This document shows, piece by piece, positions 45,241 to 54,464 of a DNA stretch of 64,000 bases. The position numbers and the translations under genes are program-made. How positions within the stretch are numbered: the stretch's first letter is position 1; every line of letters begins with the position of its first letter. Source of the stretch: CAVSRC01 sp963798195 (GTDB lineage: Bacteria; Pseudomonadota; Alphaproteobacteria; Rhizobiales; Kaistiaceae); contig CAWCSF010000001.1 of NCBI GenBank assembly GCA_963798195.1, positions 1-64,000 on the forward strand. Direction: 5' to 3'. The notes beneath the pieces are model-generated. The model was not told the origin of the DNA, made no database searches, and saw nothing but the letters and a program-made list of their open reading frames with translations.

Positions 45241-46010
45241 CCGCGTCCGAGCGCGCGTTCCGTCAGGTCGAACGCGGCGCGGAGCGCCGCAAGCGCCTCG
45301 CCCTTCGGCGAGAACTCGTGCCCGATATATCCGTCGTGGCCGGTCGCGGCGATGGCGCGGATGACCGCGGGGTAATTGATCTCCTGCTCCGCGTCGAGGT
45401 CGTTCCGACCCGGATTGCCCGCCGTGTGATAATGGGCGATCGCCCCGTGGTTGTCGCGGATGGTGCGGATCAGGTCACCCTCCATGATCTGCATGTGGTA
45501 GATGTCGTACAGCAGCCTTACACGCGGCGAACCCACTTTCTCGCAGACTCGCGCGGCCCAGGCGGTGTGGTCGGCTTGGTAGTCGCGGTGGTTCACCTTG
45601 CTGTTCAGCAACTCCAGCACCAGCGTGATGCCCGCCCTCTCGAAGACCGGCGCCAGACGTCGCAGATGATCGGTGACGATCGGCGCCGCCGCATCGTCGG
45701 TCCGTCCGTCGCGATTGCCGCTGAAACAGATGACGTAGGGGATACCCCATTCGATCGCGTCGTCGAGCGCGGCGAGGATGGACCTCTCCACTTCTTGGAA
45801 CGCGGCGGGATCGTTGAGCCCGCCGCCTGCCAGCCGGTGACCGGTGATAGATACCATCGTCAGGCCGGCGTTGCGCAGCGCAGGCCAGTGTTCCTTCGGC
45901 GCCATCTCGATGCCACCGAATCCGATCTCGGCGGCGCCGCTGATCAGCGTGTCCGGCCCGATCCCCGTCTGCGCGAATCCATTCCAGGAGAATGACTGTC
46001 GGATCGGCAT
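45237..46010 (-). CDS. Hydroxypyruvate isomerase/sugar phosphate isomerase-like TIM-barrel protein
   Basis: A 257-residue AP-endonuclease-2-type TIM barrel (M-P-I-R-Q-S-F-S-W, V-L-E-L-L-N-S-K-V-N-H, D-I-Y-H-M-Q-I-M-E-G-D-L, Y-I-G-H-E-F-S-P). Glutamate, aspartate and histidine metal-ligand positions of the family are present. It may isomerise hydroxypyruvate or a related sugar. It is the last gene of a three-gene minus-strand operon. A TTG at 46025 overlapping the previous stop is an alternative start. Confidence 0.86.
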   Translation of the reverse strand: MPIRQSFSWNGFAQTGIGPDTLISGAAEIGFGGIEMAPKEHWPALRNAGLTMVSITGHRLAGGGLNDPAAFQEVERSILAALDDAIEWGIPYVICFSGNRDGRTDDAAAPIVTDHLRRLAPVFERAGITLVLELLNSKVNHRDYQADHTAWAARVCEKVGSPRVRLLYDIYHMQIMEGDLIRTIRDNHGAIAHYHTAGNPGRNDLDAEQEINYPAVIRAIAATGHDGYIGHEFSPKGEALAALRAAFDLTERALGRG

Positions 46011-46021
46011 CGCCTGGGCTC

Positions 46022-47056
46022 TCAACTCTTCTGCTTGATCGTATTGGTGACGTAGCGCCGGATCAGCTCCGGCTCGGCGTTTTGCATGCGCCGGGGCGGC
46101 AGTCCCGCCAGAATCGCTTCGAGATCGTCGACGACGAAGCGTCCGATCTCGAGGCAGCCTTCGATCGTGCCGCCTGCCTTGTGCGCCGAGAGGATCGCCT
46201 TGTTCGCCTTGCGGATGGGATGGTCCGCGTCCATCGGCTCTGACGGAAAAACGTCGATGGCGGCGCGGAACCTGCCTTCGTTCACGAACTCCGTCAGCGC
46301 GTCGAAATCGACGACGTGGGCGCGACTGACGAGCACGAGCACGGCGTCGCTGCGGATCAGGCCAAGCTTCTCGCGTGAAAGCAGGGCCTGGTTGTCAGCG
46401 CTAGGCGCGGCCAGAACGAAGATCACGCGCGATTCAGAAAGCACGGTTTCGAGCGAGGCCGGCGTCACGCCGCGGCTCTCGAGGTAGCCTTCGCCGAGCC
46501 ATGGATCGTAGGCGCGGATATTGACGCCGAACGGCTCCAGCAACGGGTGGAGCGCCTGCGCGATGCCGCCATAGCCGATCATGCCCACCGGCTTGCCGTA
46601 GAGCAGAAAGGCGTCGCGGTTGCCGGCATGCAGCCATTGCTCGTTGCCGGAGCGGAAGCCGCGGTCGCTGCTGACGATGTCGCGGCTGGAGGCGAGCGCC
46701 AGTGCCAGCGCCATTTCTGCGACCGACCGCGCAAAGGCCGGTGCGGCGGAGAGCACGCGGATGCCATTGGCGAAGCAGTGCTCGAAGTCGAGCTTCCGCG
46801 GGAAGCCGCCTGAGACCGTGAGGATCGCGCGCAGCTTCTTCGCCTTTTCCAGCGCCGCCTCGCCATAGCGCCAGTCGGCGCAGATCACTGCTTCCGCCTC
46901 GCCGATAGCCGCGTCGAATGCGTCGGCGGGCATTGGGTCGTCCTTGCCCCAGACGACTGTGGCGAGCGCGTCGAGACGGGCGCGATCCTCGGCCGAGAAG
47001 ATCTCGGCCATGGACCGGAAGTGCGGATCGACGATGACTGTCGGCCGGGCCGTCAT
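46022..47056 (-). CDS. D-2-hydroxyacid dehydrogenase family protein
   Basis: A 344-residue NAD(P)-dependent dehydrogenase with the split catalytic and nucleotide-binding domains of the D-isomer family. The dinucleotide loop is G-M-I-G-Y-G-G-I-A-Q-A-L. Catalytic positions include an arginine in V-S-R-A-H-V-V-D and a histidine in L-S-A-H-K-A-G-G. It lies 16 bp after the Gfo/Idh/MocA gene. Together with the isomerase it suggests metabolism of a sugar acid or hydroxypyruvate-like compound. Confidence 0.88.
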   Translation of the reverse strand: MTARPTVIVDPHFRSMAEIFSAEDRARLDALATVVWGKDDPMPADAFDAAIGEAEAVICADWRYGEAALEKAKKLRAILTVSGGFPRKLDFEHCFANGIRVLSAAPAFARSVAEMALALALASSRDIVSSDRGFRSGNEQWLHAGNRDAFLLYGKPVGMIGYGGIAQALHPLLEPFGVNIRAYDPWLGEGYLESRGVTPASLETVLSESRVIFVLAAPSADNQALLSREKLGLIRSDAVLVLVSRAHVVDFDALTEFVNEGRFRAAIDVFPSEPMDADHPIRKANKAILSAHKAGGTIEGCLEIGRFVVDDLEAILAGLPPRRMQNAEPELIRRYVTNTIKQKS

Positions 47057-47072
47057 GGCAGTCGGCTAGCCG

Positions 47073-48095
47073 CTACGGCTTCTCCCATGCGCCGGACTTC
47101 TCCGAGCGGAAGACCGCATCGATGACGCGCATCTGCCGGATCGCGTCGGCGACGCCGAACTCCGGCTTCTCCTTGCCCTGCACGGCGCGGGCGAAAGCCT
47201 CGGCCTGAAGCTGGTACTGGTCGGCCTTGGGAAGCTTGTAGGTCTTGGCCGCGGCGCCGGCGAATTTCTTGCCGCTGTCGAGATAAATCTTCATTGCTCC
47301 GCCCTGCGGCGCATTGAACGGAATCTCGATCTCGATCCGCCCCTTCGTGCCCAGGATGTTGACCCGCTGAAATGGCACCGACTGCGTCGACACGGTGAAG
47401 GTCAGGTGGCGGCCCTCGCCGAAGTCGACCAATGCGCTGGTCGTGCGGTCAGTGCGGAACACCGGGTCGCGGTCGATCACGGAGACCACCCGCTTTGGCT
47501 CGGCGCCGAAGAAATATCGGCCGGAGACGATGGCATAGCAGCCGATGTCGTAGGCCGCGCCGCCGCCGATGTCGGCCATGTTGCGCACGTTTTCGGGGTC
47601 GTCATTGAAGTAGGAGAACAATACCTGCACGGCGCGTGGTGTGCCGATCTTGCCCTCGCGGATCAGTTCGCGGGCCTTGATCCACTGCGGGTGGTGACGG
47701 ACCATGAAGGCCTCGCCGATCAGCACGCCCTTCGGCGCCCCTTTCAGCGTCTCGGCTTCGGCCGCCGTCATCGCGATCGGCTTCTCGCAGAGCACGTGCT
47801 TGCCCTTCTGTGCCGCTGCCATTGTCAGCGGCACGTGCAGGTGGTTGGGCAGCGGATTGTAGACGGCGTCGATCTCGGGATCGTCCAGCATCGCCTCGTA
47901 GGAGCCGTAGGCAACGGGAATGCCGAGCTTCTTCGCCCACTTCTTCGCCGTCGGCAGGCTGCGGGAAGCGATCGCGCGCACCTCGAATTGCTTGCTCTTC
48001 AGCATGCCGGGGATGACTTTCTCCGTGCCGATATTGGCCGTCGAAATGATCCCCCACCGCACCTTGCCCGATTTCTTCTTGCTGCTCTTGGCCAT
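47073..48095 (-). CDS. Gfo/Idh/MocA family oxidoreductase
   Basis: A 340-residue NAD(P)-dependent sugar or cyclitol dehydrogenase-like protein. The Rossmann motif is W-G-I-I-S-T-A-N-I-G, and the conserved catalytic lysine lies in C-E-K-P-I-A-M-T. The start at 48095 (M-A-K-S-S-K-K-K) has an AAGGGG ribosome site; the frame stays open upstream without similarity. It leads the three-gene operon. The substrate is unknown. Confidence 0.88.
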   Translation of the reverse strand: MAKSSKKKSGKVRWGIISTANIGTEKVIPGMLKSKQFEVRAIASRSLPTAKKWAKKLGIPVAYGSYEAMLDDPEIDAVYNPLPNHLHVPLTMAAAQKGKHVLCEKPIAMTAAEAETLKGAPKGVLIGEAFMVRHHPQWIKARELIREGKIGTPRAVQVLFSYFNDDPENVRNMADIGGGAAYDIGCYAIVSGRYFFGAEPKRVVSVIDRDPVFRTDRTTSALVDFGEGRHLTFTVSTQSVPFQRVNILGTKGRIEIEIPFNAPQGGAMKIYLDSGKKFAGAAAKTYKLPKADQYQLQAEAFARAVQGKEKPEFGVADAIRQMRVIDAVFRSEKSGAWEKP

Positions 48096-48180
48096 GATCG
48101 CGCCCCTTGGAATGTGCCGGATGTCACCGGGCGCGTAAGCAAGCGGTTTATGCCCGGCTTTGCAAGCTGGAAAGCTTGTA

Positions 48181-48963
48181 TCAAATGCCCGCGTACCAGT
48201 CGTAGCCGCGGTCTTCCCAGAAGCCACCCTGGCCCCGGCCGAGGTCGTCGAGGCTCGCGACGGCGTCTATCTGCATGATGTATTTCGCCATCTTGTAGCC
48301 GAGCTGCCGCTCGATGCGGACGCGCACCGGCGCCCCGTGCGGCACCGTCAGCGGCGCGTCGTTCATGTCGTACGCGAGGATCGTCTGCGGGTGGTAGGCG
48401 TCCTCCAGGTCGATCGACTCGTAGTAGCGTCCGCTGCCGTCCAGCGTCTGTTCCAGTTCGTCGGCGCAGGTGAAGACGATGAAGCGCGCCTCCGGCTTCA
48501 GCTTCACCTTGTCGAGCACGCCGGCAAGCTGCGCGCCCCTCCACTTGCCGATGCAACTCCAGCCTTCGACGCAATCGTGGCGCGTTATCTGCGCGCGCGA
48601 GGGCATGGCGCGGAGATCAGCCAGCGAGAATTCCGCCGGCGTTTCCACCAGCCCGCCGACCTTCAGCCGCCAGTCGACAAAGCCGTTCGCGGCCAGCGCA
48701 CGGTAATCCGCGTTGGCCGGGTCGGTCGAACCGTTGGCCCGGAAATCCTTCGAGATGTCGGCCTCGCTGAATTCGCGTGCCATGGAGCTCGGCGACAGGA
48801 AGAAACGCTGAACCGCCTTGCTGATGTCGTCGTCGGTATCCAGCACCGGGCGGAACCAGGGTGACGTCGAGAGCTGGTCGCAGCCGGCAAGCGCCACCGA
48901 GGCGGCGCCGGCGGAGAAGCCGGCCAGCAACTTGCGGCGGGTGAGGCGCGTCTCAGTGCTCAT
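48181..48963 (-). CDS. MsrP/YedY-like periplasmic molybdopterin oxidoreductase
   Basis: A 260-residue protein of the sulfite-oxidase fold with a twin-arginine signal (L-T-R-R-K-L-L-A-G). The molybdenum-ligand cysteine is in R-H-D-C-V-E-G-W-S-C-I-G-K-W-R-G. Relatives reduce sulfoxides such as oxidised methionine in periplasmic proteins. The adjacent cytochrome b gene overlaps it by 11 nt and probably supplies electrons, though that partner is not the usual MsrQ. ATG 48963 is preferred over 48987 because the signal begins there. Confidence 0.88.
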   Translation of the reverse strand: MSTETRLTRRKLLAGFSAGAASVALAGCDQLSTSPWFRPVLDTDDDISKAVQRFFLSPSSMAREFSEADISKDFRANGSTDPANADYRALAANGFVDWRLKVGGLVETPAEFSLADLRAMPSRAQITRHDCVEGWSCIGKWRGAQLAGVLDKVKLKPEARFIVFTCADELEQTLDGSGRYYESIDLEDAYHPQTILAYDMNDAPLTVPHGAPVRVRIERQLGYKMAKYIMQIDAVASLDDLGRGQGGFWEDRGYDWYAGI

Positions 48964-49783
48964 GACTGGTCCCCTCCTTGACGGCATAGTTGCCGGTAAT
49001 CATCGAGCGCAGGTTGTTCCAGACGCCCGAGACCAGCACCATTGCGACGTGGACGAATACGAAGAGCACGATCGCCGAGGCCATGACGAAGTGGATGGTG
49101 CGCGCGGTCTGCCGACCGCCGAGCAGGTCCACCAGCCACGGGAAGGCGGCGTCCAGACCGGGCGACATCGTCATGCCGGCGAGGATCAGCAGCGGCAGCA
49201 CGACGAAGATCATGATCAGGTAGGTCAGCTTCTGGAGCACGTTGTAGTGCCGGCCGTGGTCGAAGCGCAGCATGATGTGGTCGCGGATCGAGCGGCCGAT
49301 GCCGCGCAGTTGTGACCCGCTGGGTATCAGGTCGCGCCAGACGTGCCGGTTGAGCAGGCTTGCGATCAGGTAGACCGCGCCGTTGATGACGAAAAGCCAA
49401 GCGAAGAAGAAATGCCAGCGCCGGCCAGTGGCAAGGTCCTGATAGCTCGGCAGCGTCAGCCACGCCGGGAAGCCTCGTGCGGCCGGCCGTCCGTTAACGG
49501 TTGAGAGCCCGAGCACGCCGGTGGTGGTGAACGTGGCGCCGAGGATTTGCGTCTCCCCGACAGGCCCATTCTCCGTATTCCGGGCCGTCATGCTCACGAC
49601 CGGATTCTCGAAATCCGACTTCTGGCCGATGTAGAGGGCAGGGTGGGCGTTGAAGATTTGCAGCCCGCTCATCACCAGTACGAGGATGCAGAGCGCGTTG
49701 ATCCAGTGTGTCACGCGCACCAGCACCGAATGGCGATAGACGAACTTCTTGCCGTTTGCTTGCCCGGCGGCAATTTCAGACAT
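48953..49783 (-). CDS. Cytochrome b561/HydC-type membrane subunit
   Basis: A 276-residue di-heme membrane cytochrome b with about four helices (near 30-48, 130-155, 190-215, 235-262). Heme histidine candidates are in V-T-H-W-I-N-A, R-R-W-H-F-F-F-A-W and F-V-F-V-H-V-A-M-V. It is in the cytochrome b family of hydrogenase or formate dehydrogenase gamma subunits, here paired with a molybdoenzyme. ATG 49783 is chosen over the upstream 49822. Confidence 0.88.
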   Translation of the reverse strand: MSEIAAGQANGKKFVYRHSVLVRVTHWINALCILVLVMSGLQIFNAHPALYIGQKSDFENPVVSMTARNTENGPVGETQILGATFTTTGVLGLSTVNGRPAARGFPAWLTLPSYQDLATGRRWHFFFAWLFVINGAVYLIASLLNRHVWRDLIPSGSQLRGIGRSIRDHIMLRFDHGRHYNVLQKLTYLIMIFVVLPLLILAGMTMSPGLDAAFPWLVDLLGGRQTARTIHFVMASAIVLFVFVHVAMVLVSGVWNNLRSMITGNYAVKEGTSHEH

Positions 49784-49999
49784 CCCGCGCTCCCTCGGGC
49801 CCTGCGCGGGCCCGTTTCTCATGGCGTCACGGAGTTAGATACGGCACGGCACGCCGAAATGTTTCACGAAGCGCATCAGTTTTGCGTGAGAAATACTTGA
49901 AGGGCAGCCAGCCTGCCTTCCGGCGGCGCAAAGGAAAGTCAGGACGAACCGGATTGCTGCTCCCGCGCCAACGGCCGTCAACCGCCGCGGGCGATGGCG

Positions 50000-51430
50000 T
50001 CACGACGGACGCGCGGGCCCCTCTTCGTGATACTCCGCATCGATATTGACCGCCCAGGGGTCGAACGTGCCAAGCCGGAGCATCGTCCGCGCCGCGAGCA
50101 TGCCGGTCATCATGGCGTGGTCCTGGTTATTGTATTTGAACATGCCGGAGCGACCGATCGGGAGCAGGTTATCGAAGCTTCGCAGCCAGTTCCGGATAGT
50201 GGCAACGTGACCGTCGTGGCCGCGCTCGATCACGGGATAGGCTTTGACGTTCCGCACGACAAACCCGGAGAGGACGGTCTCGGGTCTTGCCAGGCCGATC
50301 TTGGCGAGTTCAGCTGTCGCAAGCTCGATCATCCTCTCGTCCGATGCAGTATCGAATGCGTCACCCGGGAACGAGAAGTATTCGGCGGTGATAGGGCTGA
50401 CGGCAGGTGAAGCCGCCATGTCGGCCGAGAAATTGCGGTAGTTGGCGATCCGGGCCATGCCAACCGAATCGTCGTGGACATAGATCCAGTTATCCGGAAA
50501 CGGATTGCCGCGGACGACGAGATTTACGCAAATGTGATTGCGATACCGGAGACTGCGCGCCGCCGCGAGCACGCTTTCCGGCGCGGGTGGGTCCATCATC
50601 GCGACAACGTCCGTCAGCGGGGCGCTGACCAGGAAACCATCGCCGGCGATTTGTTCCTGCACGCCATCGCGCGCGACGGTCATGGCGGTCACGCGCCCGT
50701 TCGCGTGGCACAAGGCCGTCGCCGGCGAGCGCAGCATTATCGTGCCGCCCGCCTTGCTCACGGCTGCCGCAAGCTTTTCCCATGTCTGGCCGGCACCGAG
50801 ACGCGGAAAGCGGAACTCGTCGATCATCGTCTTGATCGTGTCGCCGCGGCTCCCGCGCAGCGCATGCATTACGGCGCGCCCGAGGCTGAGACCCTTGATA
50901 CGCTGCGCCGCCCATTCGCTGGAAATATCGCGACACCGAATTCCCCATACCTTTTCCGTGTAGCTCCTGAAGAACAGATCGAAGAGGCGGCGGCCGAAGT
51001 GGTCAACGATCCAGTCCTCGAAGCTGTCGCCACCCCCTGCGCCCATCGCCACGCTCAGACGAGCCTTGGCGTAGCTCGCGCCGACCGCGAGGCTCGTCGC
51101 TGGCCCAAGGCCGAACATCGCGTTCACGGCGGTGATCGGATAGTCAAAGAACGTTCCGCCATGCAGGATTCGGGTCAATCGGGACACGGATACGGCGTCC
51201 TCGCCGAGGATCTTCTCGAAGAGAGCGCTGATCTCGGCGTTTTTCGTGAAGAAGCGGTGCGGGCCGATGTCGAAGCGGTTGCCTTCGAAAGGTATGGTGC
51301 GGGCAAGGCCCCCGACGCTCGGCGAGCATTCCACGACCGTCACCCGCGCGCCGGCCCCGACGGCCTCATGCGCCGCCGTCAGGCCGGCGGGACCCGCCCC
51401 CATGATGACGAGGTGATCGTTCGTTGTCAT
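50000..51430 (-). CDS. FAD-dependent oxidoreductase (amine oxidase/UGM-like) of the glycan cluster
   Basis: A 476-residue flavoprotein with an N-terminal dinucleotide motif (V-I-M-G-A-G-P-A-G-L-T-A-A-H-E-A) and F-D-I-G-P-H-R-F-F-T, as in protoporphyrinogen-oxidase- and UDP-galactopyranose-mutase-like proteins found in surface polysaccharide clusters. The chemistry is unknown. It is divergent from the GT11 gene, with 233 bp between in which I see no feature. Confidence 0.85.
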   Translation of the reverse strand: MTTNDHLVIMGAGPAGLTAAHEAVGAGARVTVVECSPSVGGLARTIPFEGNRFDIGPHRFFTKNAEISALFEKILGEDAVSVSRLTRILHGGTFFDYPITAVNAMFGLGPATSLAVGASYAKARLSVAMGAGGGDSFEDWIVDHFGRRLFDLFFRSYTEKVWGIRCRDISSEWAAQRIKGLSLGRAVMHALRGSRGDTIKTMIDEFRFPRLGAGQTWEKLAAAVSKAGGTIMLRSPATALCHANGRVTAMTVARDGVQEQIAGDGFLVSAPLTDVVAMMDPPAPESVLAAARSLRYRNHICVNLVVRGNPFPDNWIYVHDDSVGMARIANYRNFSADMAASPAVSPITAEYFSFPGDAFDTASDERMIELATAELAKIGLARPETVLSGFVVRNVKAYPVIERGHDGHVATIRNWLRSFDNLLPIGRSGMFKYNNQDHAMMTGMLAARTMLRLGTFDPWAVNIDAEYHEEGPARPS

Positions 51431-51663
51431 GGAGTTGGAGGACCTTCCCCTGTAGGCTGGCGCGGCGAGGGGCGGCGCAGGGCCGAAGCGCGCTAGAACA
51501 CCGCCGACGACACTACACGCATGTCAGCCGCGTTAATAACGCAGGACAGCGATTTCTGCGGCATCAGCCCCGATCGGCTCCCCGCGGCAGGAGGAAGACC
51601 CGCTACCCAGCCCTGACAATCACCCCGCGTGTCGCTACGTCGGCGACGCAACATCGTGTCGAG

Positions 51664-52539
51664 ATGCCCAACGTCGATAGCGCAGTAACTGTCCGCCTGG
51701 CCGGTGGACTTGGAAATCAGATGTTCGAATACGCGGCCGGTCATGCGTTGGCCGCGCGCCTCGGCGTTCCCCTGCGGCTGGACGCGGGCCGGCTCGCCGA
51801 GCGTCCCGACCGTCCCTACGGGCTGCACGCGCTGAATGTGCCTGAAAGGCCCGAATTCCCGGTTGCCGGCCGATGGGCGCGGTTTGGGGCGCGCCTTGGG
51901 CGAAAGTTCGCATGGCCCGGTTCCCGCACCCATCGCGAGGCCCACTTTCACTACGACCCGTCCTTTGCTTCCCTCAACGCGCCGGTGGTTCTCGAGGGGC
52001 ACTTCCAGAGCTGGCGCTATTTTGCCGGGCACGAGACCGCGGTGCACCAGTGTTTCGGTTTGCGCGCAAAGCTCTGTGACCAGGCGCGCGCGATTCTAGG
52101 GCAGATCGAAGCGGTGAGGACGCCGGTAAGCCTGCACGTTCGTCGCGGCGACTACCTGACGCCCAGGGGGCTTGCGATGCACGGCGTTCTTCCACCCGGC
52201 TACTATGACCAGGCGATCGACCTGATGAGGACAATCGTCGCCAGCGGCGTGTCGCTGTTCGTGTTTGCGGACGACCCTGACTGGGTACGGTCGGAACTCA
52301 TGCCCAGACATGATCTCGTCATGGTGCCTGGGAATCCGGAAAGGCCATGGGAAGACCTTCACCTGATGGCGCGCTGCCACCACCACATCATTGCGAATTC
52401 AAGCTTCAGCTGGTGGGGCGCGTGGCTGAACCAAAGGGAAAAGACCGTCATTGCCCCGCGGAACTGGTTTTCGTCGAAAGCACAGCGGCAACAGGCCAGC
52501 ACGCGCGATCTCTTCCCGCCTGGCTGGACGGTGATCTGA
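51664..52539 (+). CDS. GT11 alpha-1,2-fucosyltransferase-like protein
   Basis: A 291-residue glycosyltransferase. The N-terminal L-A-G-G-L-G-N-Q-M-F-E-Y-A-A-G and the motif H-V-R-R-G-D-Y-L are diagnostic of family GT11, which transfers fucose from GDP-fucose. The downstream S-S-F-S-W-W-G-A-W-L-N motif is also present. The start at ATG 51664 precedes the first conserved strand. No GDP-fucose synthesis genes are in the window. Confidence 0.92.
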   Translation: MPNVDSAVTVRLAGGLGNQMFEYAAGHALAARLGVPLRLDAGRLAERPDRPYGLHALNVPERPEFPVAGRWARFGARLGRKFAWPGSRTHREAHFHYDPSFASLNAPVVLEGHFQSWRYFAGHETAVHQCFGLRAKLCDQARAILGQIEAVRTPVSLHVRRGDYLTPRGLAMHGVLPPGYYDQAIDLMRTIVASGVSLFVFADDPDWVRSELMPRHDLVMVPGNPERPWEDLHLMARCHHHIIANSSFSWWGAWLNQREKTVIAPRNWFSSKAQRQQASTRDLFPPGWTVI

Positions 52540-52581
52540 GGCGGATCGAACCTCGCGTCACGCTCACGACGGCCGAACCGG

Positions 52582-53607
52582 TCAGCGCTGGCGCACATCC
52601 TGCTTCGCGAAGCGCCGCACGGGGTTCAGCCGCGCGCCTGCCTTCCAGAGCGCTCTCTGCGCCATCGCAGGAAGGATCGTCGCGAACGTGATCGCGCGTG
52701 CACGCGGCGAGCCGTACAAACGCCGGCCGACCGCGCCACCCGAGGCGGCAATTTCCCGCGGGAAGCCGAACAACATCCGCCCGGGCTCAAGAATCATGCG
52801 CAACTGGTGCCACCCAGCCATCCCTCTTGCCTCAGCGACGGCGCGGCGCATGAAACGCTCGTCGGATTGCCAGCGGTCGAACGCGGTGAGCCAGGTGGCG
52901 AACCTGTCCGCTGGACGCCCTGCGCGGGACAGTGTCGGCAAGTGGCGGATGTTTGCCAGCAGTTGTGGTGCGCGCCCGAGTCCGGAAAGGCTCACCAGGC
53001 GCGACCACATGTCCCAATCTTCGATGAATGTCATGCCCTCGAGAAACGGCCCCGCAGCCGCAAGAAGATGCCGGCGCGTCATGACGACTGACGGCGACCC
53101 TACTGCATGTCGTCCAAGACGCACGGCGTCGAAGAGAAGATCACGCCGCGGCACAGGCAGTGGATGAAATTCTCCAATCAGTCCGCCGCTCGCATCAATC
53201 TCGCGGGCGCCGCAATGCACGATGCCCACCCCATCGTCGGCGAACAGCCTCGCCTGCGCATCAAGCTTCCCATCCTCCCAGAAGTCATCGGCATCGAGGA
53301 AGGCAATCAGCTTGGAGGTGCCGCCCGCTACCGCCCGATTGCGGGCGCTGCCCGGACCATGGGGCCTTCCGTCCGAACTGCGTAGCAAACGGACACGATT
53401 GTCGGTCTCAGCGAGTCTCGCCACCAGATCCGCACCGCCATCGGTGCTCGCGTCGTCGGCGACATAAACCGCAACCGGTGGCAGCGTTTGGTTCAAGGCC
53501 GAGCGGACGGCCTGCTCGACAAAGGGAGCCTTGTTGTAGAGCGGAATGACGACATCGATGTTCGGTCGGTCCACGTTGCTCAATTCCTCGTCGCCGGGCT
53601 TTGGCAC
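52582..53607 (-). CDS. GT2 family glycosyltransferase
   Basis: A 341-residue GT-A enzyme (D-V-V-I-P-L-Y-N-K-A, A-D-D-A-S-T-D-G-G, F-L-D-A-D-D-F-W). The three aspartate-rich motifs mark a nucleotide-sugar-dependent transferase. It is the last gene of a four-gene minus-strand run, 13 bp after the frameshifted gene. The acceptor is unknown. Confidence 0.9.
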   Translation of the reverse strand: MPKPGDEELSNVDRPNIDVVIPLYNKAPFVEQAVRSALNQTLPPVAVYVADDASTDGGADLVARLAETDNRVRLLRSSDGRPHGPGSARNRAVAGGTSKLIAFLDADDFWEDGKLDAQARLFADDGVGIVHCGAREIDASGGLIGEFHPLPVPRRDLLFDAVRLGRHAVGSPSVVMTRRHLLAAAGPFLEGMTFIEDWDMWSRLVSLSGLGRAPQLLANIRHLPTLSRAGRPADRFATWLTAFDRWQSDERFMRRAVAEARGMAGWHQLRMILEPGRMLFGFPREIAASGGAVGRRLYGSPRARAITFATILPAMAQRALWKAGARLNPVRRFAKQDVRQR

Positions 53608-53620
53608 CGCGTGCTGCTGC

Positions 53621-54464
53621 CTAGCGGGCTTCGCGTCGAAAGAGTTTCAGGAGCTGGCGCAATCGGTGACGTGGTCTTGCGACCCGTCGCAAGGGATCCA
53701 GTTTCGTTGCGATGCGATGGATCGTTTGGTTCGTTTGCAGCCGCGAGTACTGGCGGCGGTGGATGTCAACCACTCTCGGCTGCGTTGGTGTGTCTTCGCC
53801 GGGGTTGGGCAATGCGCGGATGCCGTGCCTGAGCGCGAGTATCGTGAGGATCGACTGATCGTGGCGATGCTCCCGGAAGCCCTCCAGGTTCTCGAGGCCC
53901 ATGGTGTTTGGCATGTCGGTCAGCACACGTTCGTCCGTTGCAGCGTCGAACCACTCCGCCAGGAAGGATCGCGCCTCGCGGCAATTGCGATAGATCTGGA
54001 TGCCGGCCATCAGTTGCGGTGCATCCCAGAACTCGGGACCGTCCGCATTCATCAAGATGAAGCAGTCGCGCTTGGTCCACTCCCGCTGGACGTATACGGG
54101 CGAAGCGTTGAGGTCGCCACGATGGTCAAACAGCGTGACCGGGGCATTCGCAGCCTGGCCAATCAGGGCCCGCGGGATCGGCAACGAATTTGATCCCCGC
54201 ATCCATGTAGAGGACGAGATCGTCCTCGGCGGCGCACGCCAGCGCGTCGCGAATGATCGCCGGCTTCCACAGCCAGTACCCGGCTCCCCGCGGCTGGTTG
54301 AGAATGTTCGGGTGGCCGGCACTCAATCGGCGAACCACCGCATCCCGCGGTGTATAAATTCTGGTGTCGAGCCCCCACACACGCGCGCTCTTGAGCAGGT
54401 CATGGGCAGGGCCGGCGTAGGCCCGCGTTCGGAAGGTAATGTGATGAACGCGCGGGGAGCTCAT
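53621..54464 (-). pseudogene. Nucleotide-diphospho-sugar-transferase-like protein, frameshifted
   Basis: A product of about 280 residues split over two frames. The first part has G-A-G-Y-W-L-W-K-P and D-D-L-V-L-Y-M-D-A-G, as in small GT-A-like proteins of polysaccharide clusters. The second part begins A-L-I-G-Q-A-A-N-A-P-V-T and runs to the stop at 53621. They join if one base near 54170 is removed. The start overlaps the GT10 stop by 4 nt. The function is not established. Confidence 0.72.
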
